Source: Pyronema omphalodes
Lineage: Eukaryota; Ascomycota; Pezizomycetes; Pezizales; Pyronemataceae
Reading direction: 5' to 3'
Length of the DNA: 64,000 bases
Assembly (NCBI GenBank): GCA_024516155.1
Contig: JAJJXM010000031.1
Coordinates: 1 to 64,000 of the forward strand
Shown piece by piece: positions 11,401 to 22,816 of this stretch; positions within the stretch are counted from its first letter, which is position 1, and every line of letters begins with the position of its first letter. The notes beneath the pieces were generated by a model. That model was given only the letters and a program-made list of their open reading frames with translations, was not told where the DNA came from and searched no databases. A program made the translations under genes and the position numbers.

Positions 11401-12935
11401 ATACAAACAATCCCTACGTTAAAAGCGGTATTGCGTTGTTGATTTTGGTACAACTCTGGGTTGCGATCTCCATCTATTCTTAATAGAGAGCTACTGAAAA
11501 ATGAATTCTTACCTATCGTATGATAACATACCGGCGGGGTTATTTATCCTTCTCTGAATGACGATATACAACCTATTCCCGCTGGTATGTGTATAGGGAT
11601 TCGGAAACCATAACACTCCACATTCACTATCCTATAGTTACCGGGATTGAACTACAGCCGTTACACAATTATAGTGCCATCTATACAGAACACGATATAC
11701 AACTGCAAAAATGATGTGATGCTTCGTTGAACTTACAACAATATGAGGTTGGATGACAGGTAGGACTTTCGGTAATCACACTGGCTTCATCAGATGCTAC
11801 CTGGAACAAGAATCATCCGGTCAAAGTGGCTGCGGGGCATGCAGACGGGAATCCCGATTGCATATTTTGGCAGCCTATTGCCTTGGTCTAGAGAGAGGGA
11901 TAATCTGACATAGAAGAACAGTCAACAAATCTGCACGTTCGGTTGCGTCAAGTGGCAGTTTCATTCATGGATTATCACTCAAGAGCTTAGGATGTATGAA
12001 AATATGACCAAAAGCGAAATATGAATTCAAGCAGGAAATAGCATAATTGAATGACTTGGATTTCCCACTATCCAAGATATGTTATGGATATATTGCATAA
12101 GTCGTGTTTTGTGCGGTGTGTAGTGGGTCATCCAGGTCGCCCGAAGAAGTCTTGTGATAGCTCGAAAAATGCTTCACGAAACGTTGCTCTAACAACGTCA
12201 AATTTAGAGCCGTTAATACTATTCTTACTGTATAGGCTATATCCTTTCAACTATTTCTTAATCAGACGGTCAGAATATCTGTGGATTCGCTGCTTACCGC
12301 ATCTTTCGGTCGACAAATGGGAGTTTGAACTTCCATGGGCGTTTTCAGAGAGGGAAGTTTATAATATTGCTAGAATTACGAATATTTGATGAAATGAAAA
12401 AAGACTGAATTATTTCTTACGTGACCCATTCTTAGATGTGGCTCCGTCATGGTTCCAAGGGACGAGTAACAAATGGACATACCCTGATTGCTAACGAACC
12501 GTTTGCCATGCTTCGACGCTGTCTGAGCTATTGAAGTAAACACGTCTACTCTACTATAGACAGTTGATTGATGAATAAAAGAATGTGTTGAATAGAAGAG
12601 TAGGGCCTGGTTGGTTGACCCCTCACAGACTGGGTGATGTCCCTCTGCGCACATTCAGTTACTAGTCATCGATTCTCACCCGCTATGACCATTCACCCTC
12701 CGTCTTCTTTGTGTCGATCATGATAAATAAACGAACTATACAGTGACAAAGCACAATAAGCGATAGAGAAAAAGGGCGAAAATTTATAAACGAAGTCCTT
12801 TTGGATTATTAACTGTCAGAATACCATTAGCAACATCCAACAAGATCACAATCTCGGCCAACATCATACCGCTACCATGAAGTGGAGGTTATGGAAAAAC
12901 CTTCTATCTCTTGTTTCACTTTAAGTATTCATTCA
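8500..12935. other. Gene-poor stretch
   Basis: I find no gene that I can support. The longest open frame (9890-10285, minus, 131 codons) and one at 10426-10614 (plus, with an acidic helix-like tail) have no splice continuation or recognisable motif and are close to chance length for this much sequence. Confidence 0.5.
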
Positions 12936-13761
12936 TTACGAGAAAGATGACTCCACAATGAAAGGCCTCATCCTGGCTGCATAGATACTCCCTACATGTA
13001 TCAATGAAAATCCGATTAGAAAGATTCCTACAGATAAGACAATTTCCGCTCTCGTTAAACTTCTGCGCACCAAATATTGTCCCTCATCGCCTGTGACTTT
13101 ATAGATTAATAGTTTAGGTCTCACATATCGGTTCAACGCATGCATGACCCAGTAGTTCCTGCCACCTGGGTCAAACTCCAGATTGCAGTCCGCTTCGTCT
13201 GATAATGGATGTGCTGTACCCGCGGAGGCGGGATGAGGGATATTGAACCCTTGCATGAATCCTGCGTTAATCCGAAGTAGTGGATTTTCCGTCTTTGCGT
13301 CTGCGTCAACCAAACAATAAGGGTAGGCTAAACTATTGAAGAAGATACTGTCCCCACTGACGCCACATCGGAGTGGTCTCTCCGTCTGAGGGCAGAGCGT
13401 GATGCCTGTAAACTGTTTTTTGAAGAAGATAATCACTACTTGATACTACTTAGTTGGGCAACCAACGGGCTTTGAAGCCTCCGTTCAGACAGGCCAGACT
13501 CCATCTAAGGCTTCCCTACGGATAAACGTCCAGCCTGAAGCCAGTGAAGAATCCACCTCGTTTAGCTATCCGTGTAGATACTGAACGGTGTCTTGACTCC
13601 GCATTCCGAGTTCGGATGGATTTGGCCGCCCAGCACGTTTTACGGGGAACACAGCATAAACTATTCATGTAACGCAGAGTTAATCCGAGAACCAGAACAA
13701 TGAATATCCATTTTAATAAACTAGAACCTAAGATACGTGTACTGCGATGATTATATATCAT
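12936..13761 (-). CDS. Hypothetical protein with two membrane segments
   Basis: A 166-codon open stretch here is longer than expected by chance. The best model has exon 1 at 13761-13528, an 82-nt intron (13527-13446; weak donor GTTTAT, acceptor AAGTAG) and exon 2 at 13445-12936, giving 247 aa in a single frame. An N-terminal hydrophobic segment (WIFIVLVLGLTL) and a C-terminal one (EIVLSVGIFLIGFSLIHVG) would make it a membrane protein with a soluble middle domain. I recognise no family. The weak donor leaves the splice uncertain, and exon 2 alone might be a relic. Confidence 0.42.
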
Positions 13762-15534
13762 TGAAAATATAACTTGCTATAGTCATGGAATATGCTTCAA
13801 TAAACTTTTATTGAGATCCGGTGTTGTGAAGAATTGAGTGACGTTACTTATGTTACATCTGTGCAAATCGTTATTTCATTATTGCTTTGCAAACTGATGC
13901 CTTCAAGTTTCTCATAGTGTACCGATGAAACTGGTAAATTGTGTTGCGAAATTCCTCAAGCAGCAACCCGAGTGCCACCCGAAGCGTTGAAGTCGGATTA
14001 ATCCGAAGAGCCACCCCACGTCTTGGCATGCAATTGCCACGGATAAAACTGGGGAACTAGCAGTGATCGACATTTTGCCGGAAAGATGGCGGCTGCTCGG
14101 TTAACACGACGGCCATCCTCTTCGAGAAGCAAACTTTGCTATGTAGAACAGTTGAAACTGAACTCTATTATGCCGATGTCTTACGATTTAGAGAATCAAA
14201 GCTGATGAAACATGAAATATTCTTCCACACTTATTCATCGGTGATACAAAAATGTAGAAAATCGGCTTACTCGAGTCGGCCATTCTTCATGACGCACAGC
14301 GCACTTTTCCCGCATTTAGCCGTTAAGCGCGGAACTCAGCTTCCCCGACGAAACGCAGATCATCGATATAATCCTAGCACTTGCCACTGGTCGACGGGGA
14401 ACCCCGCTCAAACCCGATACAACTGAAGATACGCTCACCCAAGAGATGTCACACCATTGCAGAAGCTTCTCAAGCCAAGGCTCCGGGTTGCTGAACCGGA
14501 AGGTCAAGCTTTAGGCTTGAGAACCGAATTAGCCGCCGATACACTTTCTCTGGCGTATGCAAGGGCAACTGGCCAGCGGGTGATGAAGCTTTCATCTGAC
14601 CTGTAGATACAATACTCAATGTGGCTAGATTCCTCTGTAATATCTCTAGTTTGTACCGGGTATTGCACTCCTGCAATTGTTGTCCCGATTTACACACGGT
14701 TGGAATTTCGGTATTGCGGGGAGGCGGAAACCCCGCAAACTCGCCTCCACCATAAGCTAGAGTACTCCGCAATCTCCAGAAAATGGACATACATAGATCC
14801 AGCCATTCGTATTTACGATGATCGATAACTAGGGTAGATACTGGGATTACCTAATGCATAGCTCATGTTTGACGGTGATGTGAAGGTGCTTGTCAGTGCA
14901 TGCGGTTATATTACATGACCAATTGATGAAATTCTGACATAAAATCTCGGATTAATGTTTGTGTCACCGAAAATTGCTGCTGCCTTGATTCCCTGATTTT
15001 TGTATCGGCAGTACGGTCTTGGCCGTGTGTTCGGGGTTGAAACGTCAAAATTCCCTTAGTGGCGAATGGCCCGGGAATGGCGTTGCACCGACAAACAGGC
15101 GAGGCGTTAGCCACCAACGTTTTCAACAAATAGACTAGCGTGAACACACGACCTCTTTCTCTGCAGAAATGTACCGGCGTGGTATGAACTTTATCCTCAG
15201 CTTCTTTGGATAGCAATGGCTTCCTTTTATCCATCCAGAGTACTTACAGAGGATAACGTCTGTCTTAATACTGAAAATGAAACTCCCAAATATAATTATC
15301 AGAAATGGTTTGGTGCCGATTCTATAATCAAGACGACTTGCATCATAGTGCATGAGGTAATTCTGCACTAAAAACAGAGATATGTCGATCTCAAGCCAAT
15401 TCTTCACCTATCTGCAGTGTTCCTTCGAATCGATTTTTTATGTTGCAATTTGGTGAACCCCGTTCGCTGACTGCGAGTATGTAGTGAAATAGATGGCGCT
15501 GACGGAACGGAAACCCAGCCACCCGAGAACTCAC
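13762..15534. other. Gene-poor stretch
   Basis: Short open frames lie on both strands. A minus-strand frame at 15135-15407 has two hydrophobic runs but cannot be joined in frame to its neighbours with good splice sites. No gene is supported. Confidence 0.45.
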
Positions 15535-15821
15535 TCATAATCAATTGTTTTCGGGTGCTCGTTCCAATTCAGTAACCACCCTTGAAACCTTGTTATAACT
15601 TTGTAATGCCTATAGCAGTGTACAGGGGCTGTCCCCAAAAATGTCTTCATGAACGGAGTTTCAAATTTTCTGCCTCGTGGCCCAGGAACATCTCCATGCC
15701 ACTGCTCAGATTCACTCCGTTTTGCACTCGAAACACTGGTCGCTTGTCTGGATAAATCATCAACCGTATATAGCACGGACTGGATACTTTGATTCTTCCC
15801 CGCTTTTCGCGTCGTGGTCAT
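15535..15821 (-). CDS. Possible 5' exon of an unknown gene
   Basis: From ATG 15821 the frame stays open for 95 codons, with ordinary soluble-protein composition, and ends at a consensus donor GTGAGT (15534-15529). Splicing to the CTCGCAG acceptor 64 nt downstream keeps the frame open for another 20 or so codons to another GTGAAG donor. The 3' end could not be resolved. No domain is recognised. Confidence 0.27.
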
Positions 15822-16555
15822 CGGAGTGAAGATAGATGACGCGCTAGTGCAATTCGCGGCCCCATCGTTTTATAAAGTCGATTAAGCGCAGGTCACGAAT
15901 TTTAGCCCAGGTCAAACGAAGAAACAGGTAACTTCACTCATGGTTTTTTAGATTCATACTAAATCTGTACGCAAAGTCGATCACTGCTGTAGAATTGTTG
16001 CCTGGTTCAAAAGAGGAACCCCTTAGAAAAGTATCGGTCAACTGACCGACAGAGCTGGAGTAATCAAGAGAATGAGATACTCCACACTTCTCCCCCATAT
16101 TCGGAGATGTGCGCGTGTTTGTTTGTATATGTGCTCGGTACGAGTACATCTTGTCCGAAATAAGATGACTTTTGTTAAAAAAAATGCTGACCGCTTTTCT
16201 ACCTTGTTTCATGATCATATATCACAGTAAATCTTACCGTTCATGCGTATTTGTGCAACAACATCTATGCACAAATTACTCATGTGGATGGTTGTATTAT
16301 TTACGAGTTCGACGAGCAGTATTCTTTTGGAGCGAGGGACCCCGGTACCTGTCTTTGATTGATACCTCCCTCATCGGGTATCGTATCGCAAAATGCAGAG
16401 TCGTGGTTAGGTCGGTCGTATGGCTTCCATGTCACTGCTGGTCTCACTTGGTCCGATGCAGATGATCCGCGGATGGCAATGCTTGCCATTGCCCTGCACC
16501 CCGCCTGGTTCTGTGCAACAACAGCGGAATCAATAATTTCAGACACTGTAATTCT
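15822..16555. other. Intergenic sequence upstream of the sugar transporter
   Basis: No gene is supported. This includes the likely promoter region of the sugar transporter. Overlapping open frames at 16172-16580 on both strands are unsupported. Confidence 0.5.
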
Positions 16556-16564
16556 TATAAAAGG
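16556..16564 (+). promoter_or_regulatory. TATA box of the sugar transporter gene
   Basis: TATAAAAGG lies 64 nt upstream of the ATG at 16628. Confidence 0.6.
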
Positions 16565-16627
16565 AAGGGTCCCACCATAGAAGTTGGTTAGGTTGTCTCA
16601 ATTCCGGCATCACGGACGGCTTTCAAT

Positions 16628-18824
16628 ATGGCGGACTTCGACAAGATTTCACCAGGCGCTGTTCATTCAGATGCAGCAGATCATGAGCGCCATGCTTCAA
16701 CTGCTCATGTCGATCTTAACAAGAACCTCGAGGCAAAGTATGTATACCACAACGCTAATGGCTGTAGAATAATGCTGATCTTGAGCGTGTAGAATCCAGA
16801 ACCCTTTGACCGATATTCCACGAGACCAGTTGATGCGCGAAGTCAATACTTTCGCGAATGACAATGGATTAGCGGATATTGCACCACTTTTGCAGAGGGG
16901 AGCACTGGTAGCCCAGAACCCCGATGGTTTTGAGAGTCTGGATGAAATCACAGAGGAGGAAAAGCAACACATCCGGAATGAGACCTTGCACAAGTGGAAG
17001 CACCCAATGGCCCTCTACTACACTATCATAATATGTTCCATCGGTGCCGCCGTTCAAGGATGGGATCAAACTGGTTCGAACGGTGCCAACTTGTCTTTTC
17101 CTCAGGAATTCGGTATTGGGAATGGACATATCAAAGGCCACCCTGACCAAGACCGTGACAACTGGATCGTTGGACTTGTCAACGCTGCCCCCTACTTGGG
17201 ATCTGCATTCATGTTCGTTCCTATATCATCATTTTCAGTTGATTGAGATTCTAACTCTAAATAATAGTGGGTGTTGGTGCTCTGACCCAATTAACTACTA
17301 CTTTGGACGCCGTGGAACTATCTTTGTCTCAGCCATTTTCTGTCTCTTGACTCCAATTGGAGGTGCCGTCTCTCAGAGCTGGGAGCAATTGTTTATTACA
17401 CGTATTTTGATGGGTATTGGGTAAGTTGAGGACTCCAAACAATTCATCCAGGAGTACATATTAATTGTGGCATCTAGTATGGGTTTGAAGGGTGCTTCCG
17501 TTCCTATCTTTGCTGCTGAAAATGCGCCGACGAGTATTCGTGGAGCATTGGTTATGTCGTGGCAAATGTGGACTGCGTTTGGTATCTTTTTGGGATTCTG
17601 TGCGAATCTTGCGGTGAACGAAGTCGGCAAAATTGCATGGCGTCTACAGATTGGTTCCGCTTTCTTGCCTGCTATTCCTCTTACTGTCGGAATTTACTTC
17701 TGCCCTGGTACGAACCTAACTTCCATTCTCGGTTTCAAATGCTAATCCATCACTCGTACAGAATCACCACGTTGGTACATTAAGAAGCGCAGATACGTCG
17801 ATGCCTACCGATCACTTCTTCGCCTAAGAAACAGTGAGCTCCAAGCAGCACGCGACTTGTACTACATCCACGCCCAAATCGAGATTGAGCACGCCCTTAT
17901 AGGAGGAAGCAACTACATCCAGCGCTTCGTCGAGTTATTCACCATTCCCCGTGTCCGCCGTGCAACTCTTGCTGCCTTCACTGTCATGCTTGCCCAGCAG
18001 ATGTGTGGTATCAACATCATTGCTTTCTACTCGTCCACCATCTTCGTTGAAGCTGGTGCATCTCCGAAGGAGTCTCTTCTCGCATCTTGGGGTTTTGGAT
18101 TGGTCAACTTTATCTTTGCCTGGCCCGCCATTTTCACTATCGACACATTCGGACGTCGTTCACTTTTGCTCTTCACCTTCCCTCAAATGGCATGGACTCT
18201 TTTGGCGGCTGGATTCTGTTTCTTCATCCCGAAGTCTAACCCTGCCCACCTTGGATTGATTGCGTTTTTCGTTTTCTTATTCGCCGCTTTCTACTCCCCC
18301 GGTGAAGGACCTGTACCCTTCACCTACAGTGCCGAGGTTTTCCCCTTGTCCCACCGTGAGGTCGGAATGGGATTTGCCGTTGCCACCTGTCTTTTCTGGG
18401 CCGCCGTTTTGTCGATTACTTTCCCGCGTCTACTTCAAGCCTTCACACCCACTGGAGCTTTCGGATTTTATGCCGGTCTTAACGTTGCAGCGTTTATAAT
18501 GATTTTCTTATTTGTTCCCGGTAAGTTTATAACGCAATTGATACAAGCATATGAAACCAGATGCTGACTACTATAGAAACCAAACAACGCACCCTCGAAG
18601 AACTTGACTATGTCTTTGCCGTTCCCTTGAGAAAGTTCATCCGCTACAACACCACCAAGTGGCTACCATGGTGGATCCAACGCTACGTTTTCCAGAACAA
18701 GAACGCCAAGTTGGAACCTCTTTACCAATTCCACGGTGTTGCAGGAGCGAAGGAAGATGAAAAGAGACCAGTTAGTATTCACGAAGCTTCGGACCGTAAG
18801 GAGCTCGGGGAGGTGAAGGCTTAA
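16628..18824 (+). CDS. MFS sugar-porter family transporter
   Basis: Six exons: 16628-16737, 16793-17212, 17268-17420, 17478-17707, 17762-18520 and 18577-18824. They sum to 1920 nt and encode 639 aa. All five introns are 54-57 nt with GTATGT, GTTCGT, GTAAGT, GTACGA and GTAAGT donors. Sugar-porter signatures occur in order: FGRRGTIF after TM2, PESPRWY at the end of TM6, [14 protein letters not shown] in TM7, FGRRSLLL in the TM8-9 loop, [16 protein letters not shown] before TM11 and [12 protein letters not shown] after TM12. The N-terminal segment carries [19 protein letters not shown], typical of fungal hexose, disaccharide or quinate-type porters. It should be a plasma-membrane sugar/H+ symporter or facilitator; the substrate cannot be told from sequence. 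About 90 residues precede TM1. Confidence 0.95.
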
Positions 18825-21213
18825 AAAATGTTTTAAACGATTTGGAATGTTTTTCTTTTGTCTTGTATGTATGTATGTATTATGAATGAACGTTAGGAAT
18901 CAAATATGGATAGCATCTATCATTGATCCAGCCATCAATTGTGTTATGGAAAAGTTTCCCTGTGATGGTGACATCAGTAATTTAACTCCGTGTAACTTCG
19001 GGAGTTGGATGTATGTAGTCACGCAGGCAACCCTGCAAGGCATAATTGATGAAATCGGTCGATGTTTCAGCACCCTATCATCACCTACCCGAGAGGTAAG
19101 TTACACCTGATCCTCGGCTTATCAATGCGATGATACGACGATGTCGTTAACCGTATACTATGCATGACGCAAGCAGCAGTAATAATCCGTTTCCTGGCTC
19201 GCCCTACATGACAAGTAGGATTATCTGTAGTAGCCTGAGAAATCTATGTGATTAGATTAAAACGATGGTCTCTTGGTATGAGTGATGGTTGTCTTGCCAC
19301 GTGCTAGACATGTGTTACCAATGAATCCCGGTGAATAAGAGTGTCCTCAACGAGTTATCTGTGCATTTTGTACTTAAAGTCGTATGTTTAGTGCCAGGAT
19401 TAGACTGCGAATGAATTCTAGCTGTAGAATCCTTCATAACTGGCTGATTTCTACTCAGGATTCACAAATTGAGAACTGTTCATTATCATTATCAAGGGGT
19501 AGCACAATACGAGTCACATACCTCAATGCACCGTAATCATAATCATAAATCATAAAAACTGTATCTTCATCATGCAAAACCACTAATGATCCCAGCCCTC
19601 AGGTACACAAAAGCCCAACCTCGTGTTTCATCATCATAAATCACTCACAAGGCTTTCCCTCCCTCGACCAACCGCAGCCACATGAACATTCCAAACCGCC
19701 TTCCACAACCACAAAGAACAAAAAAGAAGTTATTGAACCCTCCTACAAAGTATACCAACATTTCCTTACAATCTACCCCAACCCAGTCCCGCACAGTGCA
19801 CTAAATCATCAACCATCTTTATACCCTCACCTCCACCAACCCCAAATCCACCGTCACTCCCCGGGAAATAACCAAAACACTGATATCCCAAGCCTCTTTT
19901 TCAGTCACTAGTTCCGCCAATGTATAGCCATAAATATATATCAAGCTGTGTTTTCCCCACAATATCCTCTACTCATCAGGTGTAAGTTTGTCAAGTCTTC
20001 GTTGACATCGTCCCTACTGCATGGGATTTTCGAGAACCTATCCAAAGTGTCCTTATATTTCAATGTACTCTTATTTTAGAAGGTGCCGAGGGTCTTGGGA
20101 TATCATCACCCCCGCTTCCGGAGGAGGTCGAGTGACTCGTAATGAAGTAGTGTATAGTCTTTGAATTCACTGAATATCGAGAGTTTGTATAACTGAGGAG
20201 AAATGATATTTCTTTTTCTGGTTATATATTAGGCTACAGATGTCATTCATTTATACCATTAGACTAGATACGGAAAAGAAATAACAAATTTTCCATATAT
20301 CGCTCGGCAGTGGACACAAATAAAATCTTTGATCCAGAGGTTACAGCGCCTGATAGCACTACAATTCCTGTAATTCCCAGTATTCCGTTGAAATAATGAA
20401 GAATTATTATTGTTTCTAGATGATACCAGACTATTTTGATGCATCAAAGGAATGATATAGAGACTCCATCTGGTACATTCAAGGCATTGACTGGGACCAG
20501 GGAACCTTCAGTGCGGAGATCTTCCTGTTCGGTTCCGTAGCTGGGTACATTATACCAAAGAAGCTGGAACCCGGAGATGTATTTTTTATTCCCGAAATAA
20601 TGTGTCAGATTCAATAGATACTGCACCAGAGATAATCAACATCCAACAATCCACCGAATCAACAGTAGTCCCTGGTCCCGGCTACCAAAAATACAATCGT
20701 CATGTCATTTTGTCCGTGTCGTCTGGATGTCCTAACCTCCATCAACAGATTCAATATGACTCATCCAGCAGTGTACATAAAAATTTTGGCTCTGACATTA
20801 TAAATAAATAATCGAAAAGCTCAAAGGAAGATGCAGGATATCATAACTTCAGATCGATAGATATTATGGTTTACTGATTTCAAATGAAAGGTTGCTGGAG
20901 ATTATCCTGCGTTTTCAAGGGAAATCAAGATTAGTTGGTAATCTGAGCAGGTTGGCATCAGTATTATACCTTGTTCTTCTACTTACTACTTGGGAGTTGC
21001 TGAATGGGGGTTTTTTTTTTTGGTTTGATGCTTCTTCGTTTCTTTATTTCCTTACTGCGCGTTATAAGGCGAATCGAGTCTGGATCTGCGGTAAGGCCAA
21101 TGCCATCGGAAATGTGTCGTTGAAATTCAAAGATTTGACCAGTGCAGACGAATAGTGAGTTGTAACCTTTACGACTAAGCATTCTGGTGGAGCTCAAGAA
21201 TCAGTGGTGGCAA

Positions 21214-21290
21214 GCTTGAGAGATTGGGGATGTTGGCGGTTGAGATAGTTTTGAGAGATCGGGGGCGCTGGAGGTTGAGATAGTTTAGAG
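21214..21290. repeat. Two-copy tandem repeat, about 39 bp unit
   Basis: Two diverged units share GAGAGAT, GGGG and GGTTGAGATAGTTT in the same order and spacing. Confidence 0.6.
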
Positions 21291-21870
21291 AGATCTTTTG
21301 GATGATGGCGGAGGAGTATATAAGGGTAATCGGGTCACGAGGAGTGGTGACACTGGGTGAGTGGTGGGGCTTAAGTTCAACTGTCATATCATGGGCGAGT
21401 GATTCCGGAGGTATTTCATCAAAAAACGAATAATCAAGTAAGGGGAAACCAAACATGAAATTAACAACAAAACAACCACATCAGTCTCAACCCCAAATGT
21501 AAGCTTGCAACAGTTACAATAAGCGAGAATCCCAGAAGCAAGACTGAAAACACCTGAGCAAACAACGTTCCAGCGGTCGAAGGAAGCTATATTACGTGCA
21601 TTGCTTTTCCCATTTTGAGCAGCTTATTTCTTTATTATTATTCGTTCATTCCCTCTAAAAATGCTTGCTACCTATGAATATTGTACAGGCAAACGCGAAA
21701 TAACGGTATTTTGTGCTATAATAATATATTAATATCCCAAAGGAACATAGAATTATTAGCAGCTTATTGCTATACATATGTGCGCTAGTATTTCCTGAGG
21801 AATGTGCATCTTACGCTGAACAGGGTGATTTTGCCGTTATGCAGGGTGTAAAGGTCAAGGAGCGTATGCT

Positions 21871-21920
21871 CCACCCTCCAGCGCTATGCGTCTCAAGCAA
21901 TCACTCGCGCAAGCAATTCT
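21871..21920 (+). mobile_element. Degenerate fragment of the 0.36-kb MITE family
   Basis: This interval matches the inner part of the MITE at 29566-29921: CCACCC, CAGCGC, then TCTCAAGCAATCACTCGCGC and AAGC in the same order. No terminal repeats remain recognisable around it, so it looks like an old copy. Confidence 0.6.
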
Positions 21921-22615
21921 CTATGTCACGATTGACGCTGTATAAAAGTTGGTTTACCCGCTGTAGAGGTGATACAGGAGTCTGCCTGTGCATGTATTTT
22001 ATGTGGCGTTATGCAGTGACGGATGTAGGAAACTTACAAACAGGCAATGCATGTAACATGCTGTCGACAACATGCAAGTTACTCTCATGATGTAGCCAAC
22101 AACAAGCATCCCTCAGTTCTTTAAAGAGTCTTAAAAAGCAAACTAGAAGAAAATCGAAATGTCTCGTGAAACTAGGATTTATCGAGTGATGTTTTCATAA
22201 TCACCGACTCAAGCCAACCCTGCGTTGTCTGGTCAAAGGCAAACTTCGCTATTGACGTTGCCATACATGCGCTATCTATTTGCTATTTAATTTGTTATAT
22301 CTTTATTGTTTTTCTGCTATTTACTTTGCCGCATATTTGTTTGTTCCTGTGGTGCTCTTTCCACAAATTCTCGATTAAGTTGCGGGTATCCCTATTGCAC
22401 GGTTGCAAATCGGACGATGTGAATTTAGAGAAGACTGGCGTTGTCTGGCGAAAGCCAAAACACATCTATCTTATATCTACAATTCGTCTGTCCTGCTAAA
22501 AGTCTTGTAATTCTGAACGTATGTTTTTTCGACTTTTCTTCTCTGACCCTGGTGGTTGGCAAAGAATTGGATGACCAATCAAGACCGAATTGAGTGATAT
22601 GTAATTCCTAGCAGT

Positions 22616-22816
22616 GGAGGACTTCCCATCGCTCTATTGGGGGTGGATAGAACAACCTCAACTTCATCTATTCGATAGCAATAGACAATCTGAATAGACA
22701 GGGGGGTAGGGACCTCCCTGTCTATCCTAGTGCTCTATTCGCATTCTATAGAAAATATTTTTTTGTGGTGAAATGGACTCTCACGTCCGTTGCTATAGAG
22801 CGATGGGAAGTCCTCC
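22616..22816. mobile_element. 201-bp fold-back/MITE with 22-bp perfect terminal inverted repeats
   Basis: The left end (22616-22637, beginning GGAGGACTTCCCATCG) is the exact reverse complement of the right end (22795-22816). AGT flanks both ends directly, a possible 3-bp target duplication. A second inverted pair (ATAGACAGGG and CCCTGTCTAT) lies near the middle, so one strand could form a nested hairpin. No coding capacity. The superfamily is not clear. Confidence 0.8.

Larger units (their letters stand above)
18825..22600. other. Gene-poor stretch with minor repeats
   Basis: The transporter 3' flank is followed by AT-rich sequence without a supported gene. It contains a T/A-rich cytosine-strand patch at 19580-19900, a two-unit repeat at about 21214-21290 and a MITE relic at 21871-21920, listed separately. 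Confidence 0.5.

Noticed and set aside
15135..15407. 90-codon minus-strand frame with hydrophobic runs as a second exon
   Set aside because: A stop lies directly before it, and the upstream exon's phase does not fit any nearby acceptor.
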